Below the pieces are notes generated by a model that saw only the letters and a list, made by a program, of their open reading frames with translations, did not search any database and was not told where the DNA came from. A DNA stretch of 39,107 nucleotides from JBCCMQ01 sp039179985 (GTDB lineage Bacteria > Pseudomonadota > Alphaproteobacteria > Rhodobacterales > Rhodobacteraceae), in contig JBCDED010000032.1 in assembly GCA_039179985.1 (NCBI GenBank), forward strand, positions 1 through 39,107, written 5' to 3'. Below are positions 32,434 to 39,107 of the stretch, one piece after another; within the stretch, counting starts at the first letter, position 1; the number at the start of each line of letters is the position of its first letter. A program made the translations under genes and the position numbers.

Positions 32434-33137
32434 TGCGCAGCCTAGCAGCCCTTGCGCTTGCGCTTTCAGCCGGTGCTGCTGCTGCGGACACCATTACCGC
32501 TGCCCGCTACGCCGAGCCCACGACGCGCTATGCCCATGCGGTTCTGGGCGACGCCATAGAGTATGGCGCGCTGATCCTGTCGCTTTCGGACGGCAGCGAG
32601 CGGCAGTTCGTCTTGCCTGAAACCCGTGTTTTCGAGGATACCGAACCACGCCTTGCCGATCTTGATCAGGACGGCGCGCCCGAAGTCATCGTCGTGGAAA
32701 GCGACAGCAGGCTTGGCGCCCGTCTGGTCGTCTACGGCCCCGCAGGCGAGATCGCGTCGACACCCAACATCGGCCGGTCATTTCGGTGGCTGGCGCCCGT
32801 GGGGGCCGCCGATCTTGACGCGGACGGCGCCGTTGAGATTGCGTTTGTTGACCGGCCGCATCTGGCCAAGCGACTGCGTGTCTGGCGCTTCCGGGACGGT
32901 GCGCTGAACGAGGTGACCTTTGCTGATGGCTTCAGCAACCACCGTATTGGCGAACCGGATATCGCCGGCGGCATCCGCGACTGCGGGCAAGGCCCCGAGA
33001 TGATCGTCGCTACTGGCGACTGGCGGCGGCTGGTGGCCGTAACACTGTCGAACGGCACGCTTGCCGTAGAGGACATCGGACCGCATAAAGACCGTGCCAG
33101 CTTTGCCACCGCCATGGCCTGCCAGACGCCCTCATAG
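32433..33137 (+). CDS. Exported FG-GAP/VCBS-like repeat protein
   Basis: A 234-residue protein with a signal peptide (MRSLAALALALSAGAAAA, cleavage near residue 18). Calcium-binding FG-GAP-like motifs are seen twice: ADLDQDGAPEVIVVE and AADLDADGAVEIAFVD, with a third degenerate unit near IAGGIRDCGQGPEMIVAT. This predicts a small beta-propeller-like fold in the periplasm. Its function is unknown. The ATG overlaps the ferredoxin stop by one base, so both are made from one message although one is cytosolic and the other exported. The cupin gene follows after 58 bases. Confidence 0.82.
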   Translation: MRSLAALALALSAGAAAADTITAARYAEPTTRYAHAVLGDAIEYGALILSLSDGSERQFVLPETRVFEDTEPRLADLDQDGAPEVIVVESDSRLGARLVVYGPAGEIASTPNIGRSFRWLAPVGAADLDADGAVEIAFVDRPHLAKRLRVWRFRDGALNEVTFADGFSNHRIGEPDIAGGIRDCGQGPEMIVATGDWRRLVAVTLSNGTLAVEDIGPHKDRASFATAMACQTPS

Positions 33138-33195
33138 GGTTCGGCGCACGCGGCACCTTCTGGCACTTTCCCACGAATGGCCAGAGGAAACGTCC

Positions 33196-33564
33196 ATGAA
33201 ATACGTCAAGACCCGCGAAACCGACGCGGGACAGTCCTTCTTCGAGGAGGGCGATCAGCCCTTGGGTTTGACCGAGTTCGTGCCGCCTGCCGATCCGATA
33301 CTCGTATCCGACGTGCTGCCGGCCAGCGGCATGGTCTTTCTGACACTACCGGCCGGGTGGTCCGGCGTCCGCCACCGTTCGCCCCGCCGCCAGATTGCGG
33401 CAATCTTGTCGGGATGTTTCCGTGTGGAAACCTCGGACGGTCAGGTGCGGGACTTCAGGGTAGGAGATATCTACTGGATGGAGGATACCACTGGCGAAGG
33501 CCACATATCCTCTGCGGTGGGCGATGAAGACGTGCGAATGATGGTCACGCGTCTGGCGGAGTGA
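33196..33564 (+). CDS. Small cupin-like protein
   Basis: A 122-residue single-domain protein with the beta-barrel pattern of cupins: LPAGWSGVRHRSPRRQIAAI, then LSGCFRVETSDGQVRDFRVG and DIYWMEDTTGEGHISS. Histidines in motif 1 (RHRSPRR) and motif 2 (GEGH) could bind metal, though the canonical set is incomplete. Substrate unknown. Start ATG 33196 with AGAGGAAA upstream; a longer frame from 33094 overlaps the previous gene. Its last 20 bases overlap the convergent purD gene. Confidence 0.82.
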   Translation: MKYVKTRETDAGQSFFEEGDQPLGLTEFVPPADPILVSDVLPASGMVFLTLPAGWSGVRHRSPRRQIAAILSGCFRVETSDGQVRDFRVGDIYWMEDTTGEGHISSAVGDEDVRMMVTRLAE

Positions 33565-34822
33565 GCGCGCGCCAGCCGATGTCGCCGCGGTAAACGCCGC
33601 CGGGCCAGTCGACGGCACGGGCCAGCGCATAGGCTCGGTCGCGCGCCTCTTCCAGCGTCGCGCCGCGCGCCGTTGCGTTCAGAACGCGTCCCCCGGCCGA
33701 GACCATGCGCCCGTCTATCAGCGCCGTTCCGGCATGGAACATCTGCTCGAAGCTCGACGAAGGCGCCTCTGCAAGCCCGCCGATGACTTCGCCCTTTGCG
33801 TAGCGGCCGGGATAACCCTTCGCGGCAATCACCACGGACAGGGCATGATCGTCGGCCCAGTTGATCCGCGCCTCCGCCAGGCGGCCTTCGCTGGCCGCCA
33901 GCATCGCGTCAAGCGCCTGCGCGCCAAGGCGCATCATCATGACCTGACACTCCGGATCGCCGAAGCGCACGTTGTATTCCACAAGCCGAGGTGCGCCATC
34001 CTGGATCATGAGACCCACGTAGAGCACGCCCTGAAACGGCGTGCCGCGCCGGGCCATCTCTGCGATTGTGGGCTGAACGATCTGCGTGAGCGCCGCTTGT
34101 GTGACCGTATCCGTCATGACCGGCGCCGGGCTGTAGGCGCCCATGCCGCCGGTGTTCGGCCCGGTATCCCCTTCACCGATCCGCTTGTGGTCCTGTGCGG
34201 TGCCGATGGGCAACACCGTTTCTCCGTCGCACAGGACGAAATAGGAGGCTTCTTCGCCGTCCATGAACTCCTCGATCACCACCTCGGCACCCGCGGCGCC
34301 GAAAGTGCCTCCGAACATCTCGTCGATGGCCGAATGGGCGTCCTCAACAGACATGGCGACAACAACGCCCTTGCCTGCGGCCAGCCCGTCGGCCTTGACG
34401 ACAATCGGCGCGCCCTCGGCTGCGACGTAGGCCTTTGCGGCCTCGGCATCCGAAAAACGGGCCCAGGCGGCGGTCGGTGCGCTACAGGCGTCGCAGACTT
34501 CTTTGGTGAAGGCCTTTGAGGATTCCAGTTTAGCCGCCGCCTCCGACGGTCCAAAACACAGGATCCCCGCGTTTCTCAGAGCGTCGGCCACGCCCGCGGC
34601 AAGCGGGGCTTCGGGGCCGATGACCACGAAGTCCACCGCGTTTTCGGCGGCAAAGGTTGTGACCGCGGCGCCGTCGCAGATATCGAGGTCGGCGCATTCC
34701 GCGATTTGGTCGATGCCTGCGTTCCCAGGGGCCACGATCAGCCTGTCACAGCGCGGGTTCTGCAGGATCGCCCATGCGAGCGCGTGTTCGCGTCCGCCGC
34801 CGCCAAGGATCAGGATGTTCAC
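33545..34822 (-). CDS. purD: Phosphoribosylamine--glycine ligase
   Basis: A 425-residue ATP-grasp enzyme of purine synthesis joining glycine to phosphoribosylamine. The start is GTG at 34822 (MNILILGGGGREHALAWAI), with AAGGGGG upstream; an open frame running further into the xseA side is not used. Landmarks are APGNAGI, DFVVIGPEAPLAAGVADALR, the ATP-grasp loop IVVKADGLAAGKGVVVA, GEEASYFVLCDGE and the Mg-site segment EYNVRFGDPECQ. Length is normal. It is divergent from xseA with 79 bases between starts and convergent with the cupin gene, overlapping it by 20 bases. Confidence 0.97.
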   Translation of the reverse strand: MNILILGGGGREHALAWAILQNPRCDRLIVAPGNAGIDQIAECADLDICDGAAVTTFAAENAVDFVVIGPEAPLAAGVADALRNAGILCFGPSEAAAKLESSKAFTKEVCDACSAPTAAWARFSDAEAAKAYVAAEGAPIVVKADGLAAGKGVVVAMSVEDAHSAIDEMFGGTFGAAGAEVVIEEFMDGEEASYFVLCDGETVLPIGTAQDHKRIGEGDTGPNTGGMGAYSPAPVMTDTVTQAALTQIVQPTIAEMARRGTPFQGVLYVGLMIQDGAPRLVEYNVRFGDPECQVMMMRLGAQALDAMLAASEGRLAEARINWADDHALSVVIAAKGYPGRYAKGEVIGGLAEAPSSSFEQMFHAGTALIDGRMVSAGGRVLNATARGATLEEARDRAYALARAVDWPGGVYRGDIGWRALTPPDA

Positions 34823-34901
34823 GCGCGCCCCCTTTGCATGTGTTGCGCGCCGTTCTAAGCTCGTCGTCACCACACCACAAGCCGAGGGCCGAAAGAGCCG
34901 C

Positions 34902-36458
34902 GTGTCCGATCTGATCGAAGATCCCGAACCAGGGCAGAACGCCCCTGAATTCACCGTCACCGAGATATCGGGCGCGATCAAGCGCACTATAGAAGGCGAG
35001 TTCGGCCATGTCCGCGTGCGTGGTGAAATCGGCCGCGTGTCGCGCCCGCGATCCGGGCATATCTACCTGGATCTCAAGGATGACCGCTCGGTCCTGTCGG
35101 GCGTGATCTGGAAAGGTGTTGCAGGCCGGCTTCGCACCCAGCCAGAAGAAGGGCTGGAGGTTGTCGCGACGGGGCGCCTGACCACCTTTGGTGGCCAGTC
35201 AAAATACCAGATCGTTATCGAAGAGATCGCCCCGGCGGGCGTCGGCGCGCTGATGGCGATGCTTGAGAAGCGCAAGAAGGCGTTGGAGGCCGAAGGTCTT
35301 TTTGCGCCGGAACGCAAGAAGGCGCTGCCCTATCTGCCCGAGATCATCGGCGTGGTCACATCGCCTTCGGGCGCGGTGATCCGTGACATTCTCCACCGTC
35401 TGCGCGACCGATTTCCGCGCAAGGTCCTGATCTGGCCTGTGGCCGTGCAGGGCGAAGGCTGCGCCCCCCAGGTTGCTGCGGCGATCCAGGGCTTTAACGC
35501 GCTGGCGCCGGGTGGCGCCCTCCCGCGCCCGGACCTGCTGATCGTCGCGCGCGGCGGCGGATCGCTGGAAGATCTCTGGGGCTTCAACGAAGAAGTGGTG
35601 GCCCGGGCGGCAGCGGCGAGTGACATTCCCTTGATCTCAGCCGTGGGGCACGAGACGGATACGACGCTGATCGATTTCGTCGCCGATCAGCGGGCGCCGA
35701 CACCGACCGCGGCTGCCGAGATGGCAGTGCCAGTCCGGCTGGAGCTTCTTGCCTGGACGCAAGGGCAGGGGGAGCGGCTGGCCCGGGGGCTGGCGCAAGG
35801 TATGGCGCAGCGGCGCCAGCGTCTTGTGGACCTCGCCCGCGCCCTACCGCGGGCGGATGCATTGGCAGCCTCGCAGCGCCAGCGGCTCGACACTCTGGAA
35901 GACCGCTTGCCTTCGGCACTCAGGGCCGCCACACAAGCCAAGCGCGTGCAATTGGCCGAGCGCGGCGCGCTGCGACCGGGCGTACTTCTGGCGCGGCTGT
36001 CACGAGAGGCGGAGCGCCTGTCGCTCAGGGCACAGGGGTTGCCGCGCGGTCTGACCCGCACCATCGCTGACCGGCGTCTGAAACTGGAGCGCCTGAAACC
36101 CGCACTGCAACCGGCACGGCTGGGACGTGAGGCGGCGCGCCAGCGCGAAAACCTTGCCCTCCTTTACAAGCGCCTTGTCGATGTGTCGCAGCAGAGCCTC
36201 CAGGAAAAAGCCACGCGGCTCATCGCGCTAGAGCGCCTGCGCCAGTCACTGGGCTACACCGAAACCCTGGAGCGGGGTTACGCTGTGGTGCGCGCGGGCG
36301 ATGTGGTGGTGACGGAGGTGCGTGCGGCCAAGGAGGCAGAGGTTCTGGAGATCGAGTTTGCCTCAGGCCGCCTGACGGTTGCGCCCGAGGGGCGTAAACC
36401 ACTGGTGCGTGCTACCCGCAAACAAACGGCCCCGGACGATCAGGGATCTCTCTTCTAG
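34902..36458 (+). CDS. xseA: Exodeoxyribonuclease VII large subunit
   Basis: A 518-residue catalytic subunit of ExoVII, which cuts single-stranded DNA from both ends. The N-terminal OB domain begins at EFTVTEISGAIKRTIEGEFG with GHIYLDLKD. The catalytic region has IGVVTSPSGAVIRDILHRLRDR, DLLIVARGGGSLEDLWGFN and ISAVGHETDTTLIDFVADQRAPTPTAAAE. A long coiled-coil region follows (about 290-440), and the C-terminal segment has SLGYTETLERGYAVVR. Start GTG 34902; the frame upstream runs antisense to purD. At about 518 residues it is longer than E. coli XseA (456), mainly in the tail and coiled coil. The small subunit gene xseB is not in view. Confidence 0.95.
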   Translation: MSDLIEDPEPGQNAPEFTVTEISGAIKRTIEGEFGHVRVRGEIGRVSRPRSGHIYLDLKDDRSVLSGVIWKGVAGRLRTQPEEGLEVVATGRLTTFGGQSKYQIVIEEIAPAGVGALMAMLEKRKKALEAEGLFAPERKKALPYLPEIIGVVTSPSGAVIRDILHRLRDRFPRKVLIWPVAVQGEGCAPQVAAAIQGFNALAPGGALPRPDLLIVARGGGSLEDLWGFNEEVVARAAAASDIPLISAVGHETDTTLIDFVADQRAPTPTAAAEMAVPVRLELLAWTQGQGERLARGLAQGMAQRRQRLVDLARALPRADALAASQRQRLDTLEDRLPSALRAATQAKRVQLAERGALRPGVLLARLSREAERLSLRAQGLPRGLTRTIADRRLKLERLKPALQPARLGREAARQRENLALLYKRLVDVSQQSLQEKATRLIALERLRQSLGYTETLERGYAVVRAGDVVVTEVRAAKEAEVLEIEFASGRLTVAPEGRKPLVRATRKQTAPDDQGSLF

Positions 36459-36464
36459 GCTTTC

Positions 36465-36857
36465 TCAGACGCCCACACCTGGCGCCGGGCACTGGAGCGG
36501 TTCTTCCGTCGAGTTCACCACATCCTGCACGGCACCGAGGTCCGACGAGATGACAGTTACGCCTTCGTCGTTCTGGAAGACCGCCCAGCAGGCCGGAATG
36601 TCACTATCCTCGTAAAGAAAGCAGATCCGCTCCCCCTCCGGGTACCAGATCCCATGCTTGCAGTCGCCGCCTTCGGGCAGCCAGATGACGCGGTTGTTGG
36701 GCAGGTATTGCTCGTATCCCGTCCAGCCCGACCGGTCGGCGAACGTCAGCGTCCGGCCTTCAGTCAAGGCGTGAAACTCGTCAGCACCCAGTAGCTGCGG
36801 CTGAGCATATGCGACGGCGGGGGCGGCGATTGCCAGAAGAGCCAGAAATCTTCTCAT
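36465..36857 (-). CDS. Small exported cysteine-containing protein, unknown function
   Basis: A 130-residue protein with a signal peptide (MRRFLALLAIAAPAVAYA, then QPQ). The mature part is compact, rich in aromatic residues (DRSGWTGYEQYLPNNRVIWL) and has four cysteines (GGDCKHG, ERICFLYE, IPACWAVF, LQCPAPG), so two disulfides are likely in the periplasm. I do not recognise a named family with confidence. There is no Shine-Dalgarno sequence before the ATG at 36857, and a longer frame upstream has no support. It lies convergent to xseA with only 6 bases between stops. Confidence 0.75.
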   Translation of the reverse strand: MRRFLALLAIAAPAVAYAQPQLLGADEFHALTEGRTLTFADRSGWTGYEQYLPNNRVIWLPEGGDCKHGIWYPEGERICFLYEDSDIPACWAVFQNDEGVTVISSDLGAVQDVVNSTEEPLQCPAPGVGV

Positions 36858-36981
36858 GGGAGGAATGTAGGTACGGCCCGGCCATCCTGACAGCGCTTTG
36901 CGCCCTCGTTGTGTCGCTTTTTTCATGGCGTGGCCAAATAGCCATGTGCTTAAGTCTGCCTCGACCAAGAGGAGGCGCGAC

Positions 36982-38667
36982 ATGGCTTTGGACGAGCGGG
37001 CAGGCGTATGGAAATCCGGTCCCGGTAAGGGCCGCAAGACGCCTAAGGGCCGCCAGCTTGATGATGCCGCAATTGCCGAGGTGCGCACGCTATTGGGCGA
37101 CACGCCACGGCGGCGCGATCTTCTGATCGAACACCTCCACCGCATTCAGGATGCCCGTGGGCATCTCTCGGCAGCGCATCTGCGGGCTTTGGCCGAGGAA
37201 ATGCGCCTCAGCCAGGCCGAGGTCTGGGAGGTTGCAACCTTTTATGCCCATTTCGACCCGGTGAAGGAGGACGACACGCCACCCCCGGCGCTGACTGTGC
37301 GCGTGTGCGACTCGCTTTCTTGCGAACTGGCAGGGGCGCAGGCGCTTCTGTCGGCGCTTGGCGACGGGCTCGACCCTTCCGAGGTGCGCGTTGTGCGGGC
37401 GCCTTGCATGGGCCGTTGCGACACGGCGCCGACCTGCGAGCTTGGTCACAACCACATTGACCACGCGACGCCGGAAAAGGTGGCGGCGGCCATCGCGGCG
37501 GATGAGACCCACGCAAAAATCCCGGATTATCAGGCGCTTCAGGCGTACCGGGCCGAAGGCGGGTACGAGACGCTTTTGCGACTGCGGAAAGACGGCGATC
37601 CGGTGGCCGAGCACGAGCGCGTACTTGCCTCCGGCCTGCGCGGGCTTGGCGGTGCGGGGTTCCCCGCGGGGCGCAAGTGGGACATCGTGCGCAGCCAACC
37701 CGGGCCGCGCTACCTTGCCGTAAACGGCGACGAGGGCGAGCCGGGTACGTTCAAGGACCGTTTCTACCTGGAACGCGTCCCGCATCTCTTCCTCGAGGGC
37801 ATGCTTGTCGCCGCCTGGTCGGTCGAGGCCGAAACCGTCTTCATCTACATGCGCGACGAGTATCCGGCCGTGCTGGAGATCCTGCGCCGCGAAATTGCCG
37901 CGCTGGAAGACGCGGGGATCGTCGCGCCGGGCTACATCGACCTGCGCCGGGGCGCGGGGGCCTATATCTGCGGTGAAGAAAGCGCGATGATCGAGTCGAT
38001 TGAGGGCAAGCGGGGCCTGCCTCGCCACCGCCCGCCCTATGTGGCGCAGGTGGGTCTTTTTGGTCGCCCCACGTTGGTTCACAACGTTGAAACGCTGCAC
38101 TGGGTGGCGCGGGTTTGTCGCGAGGGTCCAGAGGTTCTGAACGCCACAGAAAAGAATGGTCGCACGGGGCTGCGCAGTTTTTCGGTGTCGGGGCGCGTGG
38201 CATCGCCCGGGGTGTATCTTCTGCCTGCGGGGTCCACGATCACCGATATCATCGAGGCCGCCGGGGGGATGGTGCCGGGGCACGTCTTTAAAGCCTATCA
38301 GCCTGGCGGTCCGTCTTCGGGGCTTTTGCCAGCGACGATTGCGGATGTGCCGCTCGACTTCGATACGCTGCAACCCTTGGGCAGTTTCATCGGCTCGGCG
38401 GCGGTTGTTGTTCTGTCCGATCAGGACAGTGCCAAGGCCGCGGCGCTCAACATGCTGAGGTTCTTCGAGGACGAAAGCTGCGGCCAGTGTACGCCTTGTC
38501 GGGTTGGATGCGAAAAGGCGGTCAAGCTGATGCAGGCCGACCGCTGGGATCAGGGGCTGCTGGAAGAGCTCTGTCAGGCGATGGCCGATGCTTCGATCTG
38601 CGGCTTGGGACAGGCGGCGCCGAACCCCATCCGGCTGACAATGAAGCATTTCCCAGACGAGGTCTGA
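36982..38667 (+). CDS. NAD-dependent formate dehydrogenase beta subunit (NuoE-NuoF fusion, FdsB-like)
   Basis: A 561-residue fusion. The first 170 residues are a NuoE-type domain with 2Fe-2S ligands C109, C114, C142 and C146. The rest is NuoF-type: the GLRGLGGAGFPAGRKW NADH-site glycine loop (about 219-233), the FMN-site YLAVNGDEGEPGTFKDR (244-260), AYICGEESAMIESIEGKRG, and 4Fe-4S ligands in ESCGQCTPC (C500, C503, C506) with C540. Such fusions pass electrons from a molybdenum formate dehydrogenase to NAD. The catalytic alpha subunit normally lies next door, but the following gene is ftsY. AGAGGAGG precedes ATG 36982. A bidirectional-hydrogenase diaphorase subunit is the alternative. Confidence 0.9.
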   Translation: MALDERAGVWKSGPGKGRKTPKGRQLDDAAIAEVRTLLGDTPRRRDLLIEHLHRIQDARGHLSAAHLRALAEEMRLSQAEVWEVATFYAHFDPVKEDDTPPPALTVRVCDSLSCELAGAQALLSALGDGLDPSEVRVVRAPCMGRCDTAPTCELGHNHIDHATPEKVAAAIAADETHAKIPDYQALQAYRAEGGYETLLRLRKDGDPVAEHERVLASGLRGLGGAGFPAGRKWDIVRSQPGPRYLAVNGDEGEPGTFKDRFYLERVPHLFLEGMLVAAWSVEAETVFIYMRDEYPAVLEILRREIAALEDAGIVAPGYIDLRRGAGAYICGEESAMIESIEGKRGLPRHRPPYVAQVGLFGRPTLVHNVETLHWVARVCREGPEVLNATEKNGRTGLRSFSVSGRVASPGVYLLPAGSTITDIIEAAGGMVPGHVFKAYQPGGPSSGLLPATIADVPLDFDTLQPLGSFIGSAAVVVLSDQDSAKAAALNMLRFFEDESCGQCTPCRVGCEKAVKLMQADRWDQGLLEELCQAMADASICGLGQAAPNPIRLTMKHFPDEV

Positions 38668-38713
38668 ACGCGCGGGTCTTTTCCTTCCCGGCCACTCGGC
38701 GTAGAGGAAAGCC

Positions 38714-38890
38714 ATGGCATTCTTTGGAAAACTGAGAGAGCGGCTTTTCAAGTCGTCTTCCAAACTGGAAGAGGGGCTTGATGCCATCGTGGAGGACGGT
38801 GGCGAAGAAGAGGATGCGCGCGAAGAGGAGGCGCTTGCCGCAACCGAGGCCGCTGTACAGCGCAAGCAGTTAGAAATAACGGATATTTAG
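38714..38890 (+). pseudogene. ftsY: Truncated 5' end of ftsY (signal recognition particle receptor)
   Basis: From ATG 38714, with GAGGAAA upstream, the protein starts MAFFGKLRERLFKSSSKLEE and then EGLDAIVEDGGEEE, which is the FtsY opening in this group: a membrane-binding helix followed by an acidic linker. A complete FtsY needs the NG GTPase domain of about 300 residues. Here the frame stops after 58 codons. From about codon 50 the bases change to A+T-rich sequence and the residues (KQLEITDI) no longer fit the acidic linker. FtsY is essential in bacteria that have been studied, so either an element has inserted here, the rest is restored elsewhere, or the sequence is a joining artefact. Confidence 0.75.
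38851..38862. repeat. 12-bp palindrome at the ftsY break
   Basis: CGCTGTACAGCG is perfectly self-complementary and lies exactly where the G+C-rich ftsY sequence ends. It could be an insertion target, half of an attachment site, or chance. Confidence 0.4.
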
Positions 38891-39107
38891 GGCTATGAAC
38901 CCATGTATCAACGTTGATGGGAGCGGTGAGCGTAGCTGCTGTTTCCATTGCTTAGATGATATGTATCATTTCCTGAATTGAAAAATTATGTATGTAATAG
39001 TTTGCCCATCAAGCAGATGGATGACTACCAAGCCTTTGGAAGAGGGAGTCATGTTAAAATTATGTTGCTTGACTCAGTTGTTTGACTGAACTGGAGGTAA
39101 GTGTTAA
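38866..39107. other. A+T-rich terminal stretch of unknown origin
   Basis: About 240 bases with composition clearly unlike the rest of the window. It contains two perfect inverted repeats: ATCAACGTTGAT (38907-38918) and ATGATA-TG-TATCAT (38956-38969). TTGACT occurs twice (39069-39074, 39082-39087). A 12-codon frame lies at 39051-39089, and a strong GGAGG at 39093-39097 lies just before a GTG at 39101 at the very edge. This looks like the noncoding margin of a mobile or foreign element whose first gene begins past the window. No terminal repeat of a known insertion sequence is recognised. Confidence 0.5.

Noticed and set aside
37090..38865. A 591-codon minus-strand frame opposite the NuoE-NuoF fusion gene
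   Set aside because: The plus strand holds a full set of cofactor motifs; the antisense product is arginine/histidine-rich and featureless, typical of mirror frames in high-GC DNA.
39051..39089. A 12-codon frame before a strong ribosome-binding site, resembling a leader peptide
   Set aside because: It lacks a run of one amino acid or paired attenuator hairpins, and the following gene is out of view, so a leader role cannot be supported.
1..39107. CRISPR arrays, tRNA or rRNA genes
   Set aside because: No regularly spaced repeats and no GTTCGAATC-type tRNA arm in a cloverleaf context were found by reading both strands.

Overview
The window reads as chromosomal DNA of a high-GC alphaproteobacterium of the order Rhodobacterales (Roseobacter-like). 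Reasons: codon use rich in G/C third positions, a CUT1 sugar-transport ATPase, a very acidic protein carrying a short N-terminal domain that I recall from this order, DUF2842, the HflK-HflC-DUF2065-DegP string, and an adrenodoxin-type ferredoxin. I could not run a search, so the order-level assignment is by family resemblance.

Layout. 1-735: 3' end of a sugar ABC transporter ATPase. 728-11578 (all minus strand): an amine/amino-acid uptake and gamma-glutamylation cluster. In transcription order it holds a polar-amino-acid ABC transporter (ATPase, binding protein, two permeases), a glutamine-synthetase-like ligase, a class I glutamine amidotransferase, a second glutamine-synthetase-like ligase and a FAD amine oxidoreductase. 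These are followed after gaps by a DegT-type and a class III aminotransferase. 11649-14973 (minus): a PhnD-like protein without a signal peptide coupled to TerB, a DUF1330 protein, an exported unknown and a LpxL-type acyltransferase. 15035-18852: pyrG and secG (minus), divergent from purA and DUF2842 (plus). 18928-21525 (minus): an 865-residue acidic protein. 21652-25138: thiamine pyrophosphokinase, a DMT permease, a 58-residue membrane protein with a strong hairpin after it, and L-serine dehydratase. 25406-31512 (plus): rpiA, glutathione reductase, hflK-hflC-DUF2065 and a DegP-type protease ending in a clear intrinsic terminator. 31558-31977 (minus): remnant of the C-terminal end of DnaE2. 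32110-33564: ferredoxin, an FG-GAP-like exported protein and a cupin. 33545-36857: purD (minus), xseA (plus) and a small periplasmic protein (minus). 36982-38667: a NuoE-NuoF fusion resembling the formate dehydrogenase beta subunit. 38714-38890: the first ~50 codons of ftsY, after which the sequence abruptly becomes A+T-rich to the window end.

How the genes fit together. The first large cluster looks like import of an amine or amino acid, ATP-dependent gamma-glutamylation, oxidation by the FAD enzyme, and release of glutamate by the amidotransferase, comparable to the Puu putrescine pathway. It has two ligases and no aldehyde dehydrogenase in view. The middle is mostly housekeeping: nucleotides, secretion, pentose phosphate, redox and envelope proteolysis.

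The strongest unexplained signals are the ftsY truncation and composition break at about 38.86 kb, the unusual two-ligase amine cluster, the acidic protein, the dnaE2 remnant, and the cytoplasmic PhnD-like/TerB pair. I found no CRISPR array, rRNA, tRNA or complete insertion sequence.
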